A stretch of 64,000 nucleotides of DNA from contig CM072343.1 in NCBI GenBank assembly GCA_036874045.1, positions 330,001 through 394,000 of the forward strand, read 5' to 3'. The position numbers and the translations under genes were made by a program. A model generated the notes under the pieces. That model was not told the DNA's origin, did no database searches, and saw only the letters and a program-made list of their open reading frames with translations. The first letter of the stretch is position 1. Every line of letters begins with the position of its first letter. Of the stretch, positions 13,163 through 24,351 are shown piece after piece. The DNA comes from Cymodocea nodosa. Its lineage: Eukaryota > Streptophyta > Magnoliopsida > Alismatales > Cymodoceaceae.

Positions 13163-14620
13163 GTCGTTACCGGCCTCTGTTGAGTCCGTCATTTGTGTTT
13201 CTGGTGCTGTTATCGGCTGTATGTGCCACAACAGAGAAACAACTGATCAGAAACATAAGTCAATTTTGTCATGAAGAACAGATCACAGATCTCGGAAGGG
13301 TTTGGGAACTGCAGTACTGGAATCCAATATGCCCATCCATTGTAAGAAAATTAGCCAAGTCAGAGGCACAGCATCATTTAATATGGTACTGCATTCTCAG
13401 AATTTGACAATGTTTCTGAAATAGCCAAGCCACTATCATTTGGAGTGTAAGGTTGATCGAAATCTTAGATTAGATGATAAAGGGAAGATCCTCTAGTGCA
13501 AATTTCAGTTGCACCTCATCAAAACTGAAAGAGCATTCATAAGAGTGCTTCCAAAATGCCTAAAATTCTACGTGCATGACAAATTGCAGAACCAAAACCA
13601 CTCTTAAAGCCATTAGAATCAAAGGACATAATCAGAGCTCACATACTAAAGCACAAATAGCAGCAAGGACATAAGAATCAAATGCTACGACAGGCCCTTG
13701 TTTTTTCCCTGTTCTTTCATTTCCCATTAAACCCATGTAATTCGTCAACCATCTCATCCGATAGATTTATATCACCAGTTTTTATTTTGCTCCCATCAGG
13801 CAAAGCTTCATGACTCACACGTACAAATGGTTAGCACAACCAAAAGCAGACTTGAAGCAAGGTCCATGGAGGCGCGTGATATCAGAAATAGTGAATGAAC
13901 CATTGTTCGGAGTTCTGCTACAGCCAGATTTTCAGTGGCCAGCCAGAAACCACCATGAATTTTTTGCTTTCTTGTTTGCTCTGAGAATTCTGAAGAAAAT
14001 GTTTTACAGAGAACTGCGTCGACCGTAGCAGCAATTATCCTCATAAGACATGCTTCAGATGGACTCCCTCGAGGAAGGTACTAAAGTACTTTAAGAAGTG
14101 GCAGATATAAAACTCCATGATAAAGCAGGAGGTTGCAATGGTCTCACCACAACAATTTCAGGCAAATCAACGGCTGAAGAACTTAAAGGAAGTAGTCCAT
14201 ATGCGGCTTCCCAGATTGTACATGCATATTCTCCATTCAACCTCAAGTCCATGTGCACATAACAGTGAAGCAATTCCATGTGAAGTGGCTTCAGCACAAG
14301 GAGCTTCACTTTGATAAACAAAAAGTTAATCAGCAAGACAAAAAGTTTTTTTTGAGAAAACAGCGAACAACAGATAATGTGTATATGAGACAATTGAGAT
14401 AGAAAATGTCCAAAAATCACCTTCCTTTTAGAAGGAAAAACCCTTCCACTCACAGGCCCATGTTGGACTTCAGCTCCTTCAGCAGTTATTAATGGAGGGA
14501 AAAGCAACGTAGGTTGTGAAAGGATCCAGAAAAATAATGCAGCTGCAGTGTCAGCAGCAATCCCAGCTCTCATGGACATTGCAGTTCCAATAAGCACGCA
14601 AGAGCCCAGTTTCTAGGAAG
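13163..14620 (-). pseudogene. MED33: Decayed fragment of a Mediator subunit 33 (REF4/RFR1) gene
   Basis: Translated piecewise on the minus strand, successive blocks match from memory the middle-to-C-terminal part of plant MED33A/B, a Mediator tail subunit that tunes phenylpropanoid gene expression. In order: VLIGTAMSMRAGIAADTAAA (14597 down), HGIASLLCAHGLEVEWRIC then CTIWEAAYGLLPLSSSAVDL (14310-14140), YLPRGSPSEACLMRI (14080-14040), ENLAVAELRTMVHSLFL (about 13900), GPVVAFDSYVLAAICALVCE (about 13700-13640), NALSVLMRC, SSLYHLI, ASDLANFLTMDGHIG (about 13370-13320) and SVVSLLWH...APETQM (about 13220-13180). It is broken: a 4-nt insertion near 14219-14226 shifts the frame, an in-frame TAG sits at 14081-14083, a TGA at 13632-13634, and there are further stops. 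An intron-like gap with GT and AG ends (about 14420-14310) is kept, so this is a DNA-level copy and not a retrocopy. The N-terminal half and the last exons are missing. Confidence 0.85.
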
Positions 14621-15360
14621 CTACTTGAAATCATTGAGAAAAATTGAATTGTCACTCTAATAAGTGAACTAACCACGAAATAGTTTCCCAATCCTTAAAA
14701 ATAATAGAAAGGTAAAGCAAGTGAATAGTTTACCGAAGAGAAGCTACTATTTAAATGTTGTCTGAGCGGAAATAGCCACAATTTTAGTAGCTAAGCCCAT
14801 GGATTTTCAAAAGATGAACTTAGTTTCTGTTTGATGCATCATGGAAGAACACACATCACATTCTAGCTTAGTGGATGCATTTATGAAGAAAGAACAACTA
14901 TTGTACATTAAAGTTTTTCAGATTAAACATGCTATTCTTCAATTGAAGCATGAATCTTTGATTTTCAAACATCAGCCTCTACATACCATGGAAAAATATT
15001 CCTGTTTTCAACATCTTAACGGGCTAAATATTTGCAAAGTAATGAGATTGCTAAGCAAGTTTGTTCTCACGATTCGTTGCATCATAGATAGCAAAGAATC
15101 TTTAGAACCATATAATCATATATGAAGAAGGTAATTGTCGATCTCATCCAGATTCCTAAACCTCTTAGGAGCGAGTAGCTCAATAGAAACAAATAGAAAG
15201 ATGTCGAGTACTCTTCTTTAGCAGTATTTTCTATCAAGCCAGGTCATAAATAGGTTTCATCCCACAACAATATTCATCAAGTAAACACTGTAAACAATAT
15301 CGGCTAGTGTCGGAAGAGTGGTAAAGGGCAAACAGTCACTTACACACGATAATATGCGTT
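14621..15360. other. Intergenic stretch between two relics
   Basis: AT-rich, with no open frame showing a domain. The plus-strand frame at 14841-15125 has no recognisable features. I could not find more of the Mediator subunit 33 copy here. Confidence 0.45.
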
Positions 15361-15389
15361 TGTTTGCTATAGCGTGAGCGAAGGAGGAG

Positions 15390-15636
15390 CAGAACAGCTA
15401 GAGCTGCCTTTGTTTGGTGGACGCATACAGGGCCGGCCAGCAGTAGGCAAACGTGCCGCCAGAGGAGGAGGAGGAAGAAGGAGAGCTGTTGTTGTTGTAC
15501 CAGGTGCGGATGGAAAAGAGGACGTTCCAGGACAGGAGAAGATTAGGAAGGCGTACGCCAGGAGGAAGAGGGCCACCCACGTTCTTCTCTTCCTCAACGC
15601 CTTCGCCAGCAGCGACAGTTCACTCAAATCTGACAT
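15390..15636 (-). pseudogene. Frameshifted first-exon relic of a small membrane protein
   Basis: Starting at ATG 15636 the minus strand reads MSDLSELSLLAKALRKRRTW then a hydrophobic run (VALFLLAYAFLIF). The frame continues poorly, but the next frame over carries SWNVLFSIRTWYNNN, a Ser run and FAYCWPALYAS. Together this looks like one membrane protein N-terminus split by a one-base shift near 15535. The pattern of a charged RKRRTW start, a membrane helix, Trp-Tyr and a WPALYAS block resembles a family of small plant membrane proteins of unknown function that I recall only loosely. After ALYAS the similarity ends, so the rest of the gene is absent. Alternatives are a live gene with an assembly indel, or chance. 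Confidence 0.4.
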
Positions 15637-16020
15637 GTTTCAGGAAGAACATTTGGGGAGGATCGATTTTGGTCATCCGTTCTTCTGTGGCTCGTGTTGG
15701 TGATGAGGTTCGAAAAAAAATGCGCTCTTCAGTCGCTTCCGAAAAGGCTGATTTGCTACAGCGGAGCGGCGTGTAAATTGTCAGCATGGCTTGGTTTCGT
15801 TCATGCATTATTTGGAACTCGGTGTTATTAACTTAAGCAAAGCACTCAACCAAAACCAGCAGTGCATGTTTCGTTCACTCGATCTGTTAACTGAGAGTAA
15901 GCTAAAACATCTCGTACCTCATCACATACACATACATAAACATATATAAAACGAAGTAAGCTAAAATAAAGTAAAGTCTCATGTCTAGCTTATTACAATA
16001 AAGTCTGATCTGATCGTGTC

Positions 16021-17410
16021 CTATGATGACCAGAAGAAGTTGAGTTGGGAGGAAGGCGGGGCAGAGTTGTGGTGGGGGTGGGACGGGGAGTGGGCGTGGC
16101 GGCCCTCGTAGGTGGTGATGACCATGCGGGGATCCTCCGCCAGCCGCTCCACGCGCTTCTTCACCCGGCAGTTGTCCTTGCTGCACCGGTAGTAACTCCT
16201 GCATGCAACCACCCTCACTTTCAATATATCATTTAGACCATCCTAATCGATTTAACTTCAATATTATTAACATGATAGATAGGTCATGAATATATATGAA
16301 TGATCTCATTGATCACGTACGTACGTACATCACCTAATTGTTTGAATGATTAATTTTACAGTTCCCATCTCTGTTTGGTTAATCCCCAGGATATTCATTT
16401 GATTTTTACTGTGTGATCTTGTAATGGCCGGAGCAAAGTACTGCTACAATCATTCTTCCGCATTATATACACTACAACAGATAAAGAGGAAGATCCGACA
16501 CGTGATCGTGCGTGGCTTCTCCACGCACATGTGTCGGAGATCGCGCCGATCGATCGGGGATGAAAAGAAGCAAAGGTGGGGGTGGGGTGGTGGTTTCAGA
16601 AGCATGCATGTGCCTGGTGATCGATCGATGATCAGAAGCTGGAGGAACAGATCGAAGAAAGCGCTCTGCGTTTTCCTTGTTCTAATTAAATATTTAATTA
16701 CCTGAGGTGCTGTGTGTTCTTCACAAACTTTTGGCCGTACTTCCTCCACTTGTAGCCGTCGTCCAAAACGTCCACCTCGCTCATGGTCTTGAAGCAAAAC
16801 CTTGGTTCTCGCACCTTCTTCCTCCTTGCCCTCGTCTTCTTCATCTTAATGCCTGCTACTGAGAGATTGTTGTTGTTGTTGGTGGTGTTGGTGGTGTTGA
16901 TTTGGGTGTGATCTTCTTCGTCTTCGGGCCATGGCCTGCACATGATGATCAATGCAAGAAGAACAAGACCAACATTAATATGGATGAAAGAGATCGATGT
17001 ATTTGATCATTCTTATTATACCTGTAAATATTGTTAAATATAGCAGCACCGTAACCGTGAGTAATGGAGCTAGAAGAGAATTATTACCACATGCCATTGC
17101 TGGCTTTCTGCATCAACGAAGAACCTCCAGCTTCCACCAAAACGCCATCAGTAGTGGCTCTTCCTCCTCCATCCCCGCGTTTGGATCTGACCAGATGCGT
17201 TTCAGACTCAACGACATCGCCGATTGGAGGAGGGTTGTCGGGAGCTCTAATGGGAGGTTGTTGGAAGCCATATGGGGCACGACCCACACCAGATGAGGAG
17301 GACGCGTGATCCCGGCGTAAGAAGGTCCTGCCGGAACTTGCAGCAAAACTCTCCTGCTCGACTGCCAACATCATTAATCCATTGTTCAGAATGGACGAAG
17401 GAGGAAACAT
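16021..17410 (-). CDS. WRKY13: WRKY transcription factor, group IIc, WRKY13 type
   Basis: Nuclear W-box-binding transcription factor. Relatives of WRKY12/13 control secondary wall thickening in stems and flowering time in Arabidopsis. Three exons: 17410-17088, 16935-16702 and 16198-16021, giving 244 residues. The exon joins read ...[12 protein letters not shown]... and ...TQHLR/SYYRC..., the second being the conserved WRKY-domain intron position. Visible parts: a basic stretch [19 protein letters not shown], the WRKYGQK heptad and a C-X4-C-X23-H-X-H zinc finger (YYRCSKDNC ... YEGRHAH). The C-terminus LNFFWSS resembles the LSNFFW end of WRKY13. Two residues are unusual: KFVKN instead of KVVKN after the heptad, and QHLRSYYRC where nearly all WRKYs have HPR or NPR. 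The start at 17410 (MFPPSS) is the likeliest; an in-frame ATG upstream at 17476 would add 22 residues. Confidence 0.93.
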
Positions 17411-18175
17411 CGACCTCTCTTGCGGTACACAGGGATGCTCTGGTCGGAGGAGTCGGTGCAAGAAACCAGAGCACATCGATCAGCAGAATAATATAGCTAG
17501 ATTTCTGCTGATCAGCTCGGAAATAAACCCTAACTTGGACAAGATTCTAAAACACGATTACCTTATTACCCTTTACCTGGCAAAGATTGACCACTTATGC
17601 TATTGTACACTAGCATCATTTCTGGAAAATGCATGAAGTCCAATCAAACGCCACTACAGATTTTATTATAATACATCAACGTACGTCTGCTGAAAGATTT
17701 AGAGGCAATCCACAGGTGACGCTAGTGCAGTGCAGAAAGGCATTGCTTTTGGTGAGGCAAGAAAGTAGGGCATAATTAAAACCAAGAGTAAAATTTAAAT
17801 GAATACACGGTGATCATTTTTTTGAACGATATCTCTTTGATCAATATCAAAACCAACGTTTCAACCAAAATATCATCCTCATGCATCATCTACCACTTAT
17901 ATATTACCGCAAGCGTTTATTCGATTGCGTAAGGATGGCGTCTGCATGAGGTTGTGCAGTTTATTGTATTAATGACTCTTCTGATTTGGACGAAGATTAA
18001 CATCACATCGTTCGTGGAGCTCATCTTCACCAATATATATATATATATATATAGATATGCTGGTATGAAATAATATATCCATTGCCAAAGATCATGATGA
18101 GAATGTGATGCAGAGACAACATCATTGCAAACTCCAAAGAATATTGATTGCACTCCACCGCCGGGCCAGCCCATG

Positions 18176-18208
<33 letters not shown>

Positions 18209-18549
18209 GATGTATATGAAGAATATATAATACATATGTTGTTTCCTTTTATCCTCCTCCCACCGACTATTTTCAGTAGTCTCCTCCGGTCGTCCACCAC
18301 ACACGTCATTTACCCACCACCTACTGCGAGCAAGGCCACTGCTGCCGTTCGTGACAATACTTTTCTTCGTCGTCCCCCCCTCCCCCTCTCTCTCGTTCTA
18401 TACGTGTCCTGTTCTGGATCAGAACAGTTGCACCAACAACAAGTTGGATGGATCAGCTGTCACCAACCTTTCCCTGCCATCATCTCCCACGCGCACCCGG
18501 ACGGAAACCAGATTACCAGAGTCCTCCACTACCGGTAAAGTTGCAAGCT

Positions 18550-18589
<40 letters not shown>

Positions 18590-19640
18590 TGATCATGAAT
18601 GCAAAGATTAGTCATAAACTACAAAACCTCCTACAAGGGAATTCTTCTGGTTGCTTGTTATATAAGAAATCATGGAAATGCATTGTTGGCTTGGTAACTG
18701 TGAGCAAACATATTTCGACCCATCAAAGTTTCATGCCCAACTTTACTGTAAATCTGCTATATATATATATCGGGAGTGTGGATCTTATCCTTTCCATTAA
18801 TAGAATCTGAGCTACTTTTGTTTGGTTCACCTTGGGAATTAAATGGACGTTGGTTTGGGTTCCCCCCCACAAAATTTTAGTCCATTCCTCTTCCTTGAGC
18901 ATTGAAGTTAGAATTCTTTCTTCAAACCAGTGTTGGAAAGCTTCTCGATATCGCAAGTTTATCATTCCTCTAGAAATTTAGCTTGATTAATATTTTGTTC
19001 CTGACTTACTCCTCCGAGAATATATGACCTTCCAATGGTGTTGTTCCATCGTTAATTAGAAGATGGTATTCATGTATTGATGTAAAAACATTTCTTACCG
19101 TAAGATTAATATTTTTAAAATTTTTTTGAACATATTCAGACAAATATTAGTCAAATAAAGATTTCAAAATTTCCAGAACATACGCAATACTACATTACAG
19201 AAAACAAATTTAATATTTTTAAAATTTTTATCTTCGATGGAATGAAAGAGCAGGTGGCGACCCGACGACACCGACACCCACACCAATTACCGGTACCACC
19301 AACACGTAATCCCCGACATCACCTCCCGCATCAAACCGTTCATCTCACCGAGCGGACAATCGCAACCGTACAAACATTCGATGGACGATACCGGAAGCAA
19401 ACAACCACCGTCTCTTGCTGGCGATAAAGCTCGAATATTCCCGTCCTGGTTTTTCCCATTCTTCCTCGCCGCCTCCCTTCCGTCCGACGCCCCGCCCCTC
19501 GACCTCCATCTCGTCCCCGGAATCACAGCAAAGCTCGAATCCTTGGTGATGGTTTTTCACGGTTTCGATCTTCTCTGGTTCGATTCGGACGACTAGGCGG
19601 TGTGGAAAAAGTCGTATCGTTTCCGACCTTTCCTCGTCTG
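17411..19640. other. Intergenic stretch with microsatellites
   Basis: No gene is supported. It holds a TA run near 18033-18052, a CA run near 18176-18199 running into a short TA run, and a GA run at 18551-18586. The GA run lies between the WRKY gene and the SAP gene. The GC-richer DNA from about 19240 is probably the promoter and leader of the SAP gene. Confidence 0.55.
18551..18586 (+). repeat. AG dinucleotide microsatellite
   Basis: Eighteen uninterrupted AG units. GA repeats of this kind can bind plant BPC/GAGA factors, but no target gene is close enough to assign a role. Confidence 0.95.
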
Positions 19641-19666
19641 TGGTCTCGTTTCCTTCCCGGGGAGAG

Positions 19667-20173
19667 ATGGAGCAAGAGAGGCAGAAGAGGGAGGGGGAGG
19701 AGACGGATTTCCAGACCCCGAACATGCCGACCTTGTGCTCCAACAACTGCGGTTTCTTCGGCAGCTCCGCCACCAATGACCTCTGCTCCAGGTGCTACAA
19801 AGACCTCGTCCTGAGCAGGTCCAAGGCGGTCGAGTGGGAGAAGGAAAACGGCGGAAAGGCTGGGAAGGAAGTGGAAAGGACGTGCCTCCCTTCATCGGAA
19901 ATCGGCACAGCTTCCAACGGTGGAGAAGAATTAGGAGGCGTTTCCTCCGCGGTGGATGTTGCCGCGAAGAACAAGAAGCCGTCGAATCGTTGCAGCTTCT
20001 GTAACAAGAAGGTGGGGTTGATGGGGTTCAAGTGTAGATGCAATGAGGTGTTCTGCTCGGTCCACCGCCACTTCGACAAGCACAACTGCCCGTTCGATTA
20101 CAAGGCGACTGGGCAGGAGGCTATCGCCAAGGCTAACCCCGTCGTGAAGGCCGACAAGGTGGAGAAAATCTGA
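19667..20173 (+). CDS. A20/AN1 zinc-finger stress-associated protein (SAP)
   Basis: Small intronless protein of 168 residues. The family acts in abiotic stress responses, and several members bind ubiquitin or work as E3 ligases. An A20 finger is near residues 20-45 (LCSNNCGFFGSSATNDLCSRC, a Cys pattern C-X3-C-X11-C-X2-C). An AN1 finger is near residues 107-150 (RCSFCNKKVGLMGFKCRC ... FCSVHRHFDKHNCPFDYK). All zinc ligands of both fingers are present. I start at ATG 19667 (MEQERQ); the frame upstream has no ATG. A candidate AATAAA poly-A signal is at 20210-20215. Intronless coding regions and this domain order are usual for plant SAPs. Confidence 0.96.
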   Translation: MEQERQKREGEETDFQTPNMPTLCSNNCGFFGSSATNDLCSRCYKDLVLSRSKAVEWEKENGGKAGKEVERTCLPSSEIGTASNGGEELGGVSSAVDVAAKNKKPSNRCSFCNKKVGLMGFKCRCNEVFCSVHRHFDKHNCPFDYKATGQEAIAKANPVVKADKVEKI

Positions 20174-20215
20174 GGAGGATTCCGATGGAGCGGCCGATGT
20201 GGTGTTGGTAATAAA

Positions 20216-22090
20216 TGTCATCAGTTTGGCATCTTCGTTTGCTTTACCATTATTGTCATCGACCACACACTGTACAGTTTGGTGTCAAGTATAGATGTTT
20301 AATTAGAGCCCCATGCCTGTACTCACTAAGATTTGTTGGGGTCTGTCAAAATTATGGCTTGTGATTAGATTTTAATCGCCTTCATTGCGTTCACATCTCT
20401 CTGGTTGTGTTTTCATCTCCATGCTTGCTTGTGTCTTGAAATCACTTGGCCATCTTGATATTAATTATAATTAGCGTTTAGAGTCTAGTTTAGCGGTAGA
20501 CAAATCGGCAGTATGTGAACAAGGAACATGCCTTAAATTGATGATTACGTGGGTCTGGCGAACATCTCTGTGACCAGACCAGACCAGACAACGTGAGGCA
20601 CGCAATTCGATGATTTCTTTTTTTCGACAATAGAATGGTACCATCGATACATTAAAAGAGGTCTCTGACGGCTCTAAAAGAACGAGAGCTTGATCGGAAG
20701 TAGGGAATGCTCTAAACAACCAAGACAACCAGTGTCAAAAACATCACCAACATCAGAACAACTGAAGTACAATGACATTGACCCTTAAAGGTGATCATCT
20801 GCCAATATATCATTGCTGGCCAACCATTGTGCAAGCGCTCTTGTTCCCAACTCCAACAGAACATCTCCACCGCAACCGAACGATTCCTGCGTCATTGCAA
20901 TCAGAAAACATGAAGGACATTGCGCCAATGCAAAGAAATCAGCTGTGACATTTGTGCGTTGCGCCAATGAGTGATCTGTAGACTCCAAAGACCCCTTTTC
21001 ACATAACACAATCGGTATCCATATATGTCTTACAGATTTTTCAGTCCATCTTTTGTGGGAAAGCAGAAGTTCCTTTGGATTTTTTGATCTTCCAGAAGGC
21101 CTGGGAAGGGAAATCTCCTAAAATAATTTCGTCACTTTGGCAATGGTTCTCGTTGCCTTCTGGTTGTCAGCTTGAGCTAAAGAAGCAAACCTGCAAAAAC
21201 GTCAGGCTTCCTTTCTTTCCTCATCACTTGAACCTGTGATTTCCAGAATTCCCGGTATGTGCTGTTCTTGCCTCCTCAACAGGTAATATCTCCTGTTGCA
21301 GTCAAAGATAATAATTTTTGATATCAATCTCAGCAATCGTCGTGTCGGATTTATTATATTAGAGAGATTTGGAAGATCGCATCTAACATCAAGCCATAAT
21401 CTATCTAGGTAAAAAATACTACCACGTTAATTTAATCAGTGCTTAATATTTGGTTCGGAAATAGAGAAAGGAGCCCTTTTTTTTTTCCTCCGACAAACGG
21501 AGACAACCCACGGCCACGAATATCAAAATGACTTCCTTTTTCAGCAACGAGTCACACACGTCTACGTACAGAAATTAAAATTATTTAATATAATCCTTAA
21601 TTAACAAATTTAATCTTTATATTATTTAATTTAATATTGTAAGTATTCATTAATTTAGTTATATTAAATCATCCTTAATCAAATATTTAATTTTTAACTT
21701 GAACTCCAATCTGGATTTTCTTTTCCCCCGTTCTTTGTGGCACAGACGCCACCTGAAGGGTAAAATATATGATTTGTAGAAGATGAATTGAGTATACCGG
21801 TACCTTCGTATTTTTCTCGTATCAAATTATTTTCTTCTTGATTAGAAGATTAAACAAGGGGTTACCAACTAAATTTCCGCTAAATTAGTGCTAAACGAGG
21901 AGGATGCAATTGGCATCATCAGCAGACGAAGTAGGGGAGGCATGGCTTCCACGACCACCAGCTACGTGACCGCCATCAACGCCAACCCATCAACCTCTCC
22001 AAGGCAATTCGCCATCCCCGACGGACCTCTCCAAGCTTAACTCGTGAGTAGATCCAAGGCATCATCCGATCGAGGAGGTCGCCGGTGGCG
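20216..22090. other. Intergenic stretch, no supported gene
   Basis: Minus-strand open frames at 20471-20728 and 20785-21009 have no recognisable domain. AT-rich sequence follows from 21540. The DNA from about 21880 probably holds the leader of the syntaxin gene. Confidence 0.5.
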
Positions 22091-22096
22091 GGCGAG

Positions 22097-23116
22097 ATGA
22101 ACAACCTCTTCTCTTCCAGCTCTTTCAAGAGGTACGCTGATCTGAAGCAACATGCCCAGATGGACGACATCGAGGCGGGTGACACAACCACCCACCTGAT
22201 GAGCAAGTTCTTCGAGGAGGTGGAGAATGTGAAACAGGACCTCGCCGAGCTCGACGGCCTCCACCACCGTCTCCGGGAGTTGAACGAGGAGGCGAAGGTT
22301 GCGTATGATGCCAACACCGTCAAGACCATCCGCTCAGGCATGGACAAGGTGAAAAACCGATCGATGTCGATGCTGTTCGTTGTCCAACGATTCAGTCATG
22401 GATTGATGACTGGCTGGCTTAATCCGAAGTCGTTTGAATTGATGTATATGTCACAGGATGTGGAGCACGTGCTTCGCCGTGCGAAGGCAGTGAAGGGGAA
22501 GCTGGAAGCCCTCGACCGGTCGAACGTGGCGCACCGGAGTCTCCCTGGATGTGGGCCGGGCTCTTCCTCGGACAGGACGCGGACGTCCGTGGTGGCCGGG
22601 CTGGGGAAGAAGCTGAAGGACCTGATGGACGACTTCCAATCCCTACGAACCAAGATGTCGGAGGAGTACAAGGAGACGGTGAGGCGGCGGTACTACACGG
22701 TGACGGGACATCATCCGGACGAGCAGACGATCGAGACGCTGATCTCGTCGGGGAATAGCGAGACGTTGGTGCAGAAGGCGATAGAGGAGCAAGGGAGGGG
22801 ACAGGTGACGGACACCATATCGGAGATCCAGGAGCGGCATGGGGCGGTGAAGGAGATGGAGGAGAGCCTGTTGGAGCTACATCGTGTGTTCATGGACATG
22901 GCGGCGCTGGTGGAGGCGCAGGGGCAGCAGCTGGACAACATCGAGAGCCACATCGCGAACGCGAGCTCCTTCGTCAGGTCGGGGGTCCATCAACTGGAAG
23001 ACGCAAGGACGCATCAGACGAACAGCCGGAAGTGGATGTGCATCGCTGTCGCCGTCGTTCTGGTCGTCGTGATCGTCCTGATTTCCTCCCTCCTCATCTC
23101 CTTCACCAACAAGTAA
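22097..23116 (+). CDS. Syntaxin (Qa-SNARE), SYP12 clade, SYP124/125/131-like
   Basis: Plasma-membrane Qa-SNARE that drives fusion of secretory vesicles. Exon 1 is 22097-22348 and exon 2 is 22457-23116, separated by a 108-nt intron (GTGAAA...TCACAG), giving 303 residues. The start [20 protein letters not shown] and the block [15 protein letters not shown] match the SYP121-125 clade, with [12 protein letters not shown] nearest to the pollen-type SYP124/125. In order: an Habc three-helix domain, the SNARE helix ([20 protein letters not shown] to the 290s) and a C-terminal membrane anchor ([19 protein letters not shown]). The intron is a multiple of three and has no in-frame stop, so the unspliced frame stays open. 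The spliced join MDK/DVEHVL fits the family; the 36 intron-encoded residues do not. SYP124/125 members act mainly in pollen tube secretion, which suggests but does not prove the role here. Confidence 0.96.
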   Translation: MNNLFSSSSFKRYADLKQHAQMDDIEAGDTTTHLMSKFFEEVENVKQDLAELDGLHHRLRELNEEAKVAYDANTVKTIRSGMDKVKNRSMSMLFVVQRFSHGLMTGWLNPKSFELMYMSQDVEHVLRRAKAVKGKLEALDRSNVAHRSLPGCGPGSSSDRTRTSVVAGLGKKLKDLMDDFQSLRTKMSEEYKETVRRRYYTVTGHHPDEQTIETLISSGNSETLVQKAIEEQGRGQVTDTISEIQERHGAVKEMEESLLELHRVFMDMAALVEAQGQQLDNIESHIANASSFVRSGVHQLEDARTHQTNSRKWMCIAVAVVLVVVIVLISSLLISFTNK

Positions 23117-24320
23117 CGTTCGTCAACCAATTATTTCCCTAGTTCCGCTACTTAATCTACAACTAATGATCGATTATACATTCTTGCTTTGGCTCCTTGA
23201 TCCTCAATTTGTATAATTGGAATCCGTTGTACCCCAGCAATGCAAGCATTTCTCTTGCCCTGTCAACAATAGCTTATGTGCATGTTGTTCTCCTTGTGTG
23301 TCTTTCCTCTGAGTGAGTTTGACTTAGGAAATTATTTTGCTTAAGTAAAATTTACATTTGGGAGGAAATTTCCCCTTATACTGGAACAGTTTTGCTTGTA
23401 TTCAAATTTAAGATTTTCTTTGGCAAGAAAGAAGACTACTTGTGCTATATATATATATAGAACGATGTTACGTACCATGTGGGCGTCTAAATTTATTGAA
23501 GCTCAGCTCAGGTGTGGAAGGAGAGCACATGGGCATAGGAGGTTGACGCATGTGAGAGGGTTCACAAGAGGAAGTCAGCCTGCGTCGGACCTTTGGGCTC
23601 AACAAGCTTGAGTTGGGCTTGACATCCAATCTAGGCCGAAACTTCGTACCCTTCGACTGGTCCTGGGCTTGAAGTTCAGGCCCCTATCCTGGTCCGGCCT
23701 TAGTACCATCTTCGGGATGTGTCTAGCTGATCTGGGCCTGGCCCATGTTTTTATGACTTATTTATTATATATATATATATATTACTTTATATACAAATTA
23801 GAGAATGGTGGAGCTGTTCACAATTTTGCTGCGGGTGCTCCACCCGCGCCATCCAATTAAATGATTTTTTCCTTCAATCTTTTAAAAGCTTCTCGAATTA
23901 TATATAACTAACTGATTTTTATTTTTCAATCCGTCGTTAGAGAATAATGGCGATACGAATTATATGTTGGAAATGATCGTACCATCGTCAAACAACACGC
24001 CAAGCACCAAATTAGACCATATCTTTATATATTACTACCGTCACACAATAGAAATGGCGAACTGTTTTCCGTCAAATACTACTGCAAAATATTTTGTCTC
24101 GTCTAATATAAGCGAAGATTTCCTTTTTCCCAATTGAGGTCGACAATAATGTGCCATCAATAATATCAATATATGCCACAAGTTAGTTAATTGAATCCCT
24201 GCCGTCTCAAGTTGCGAGATCGAGTCGTATTCTCGACGGTTGGACGTCAATAATTGTTGTAGGTGTACTTGAAAGTTCTTTTTTTAATTTACTTTTCTTA
24301 AACGATAATTCAAATACCAG

Positions 24321-24351
<31 letters not shown>

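Noticed and set aside
20471-21009. Two minus-strand frames of 74-85 codons downstream of the SAP gene.
   Set aside because: No domain or splice structure was recognisable, and there is no conserved motif.
23480-23740. GC-richer patch that might be an old transposable-element piece.
   Set aside because: No terminal repeats, target duplication or coding motif is visible; only composition sets it apart.
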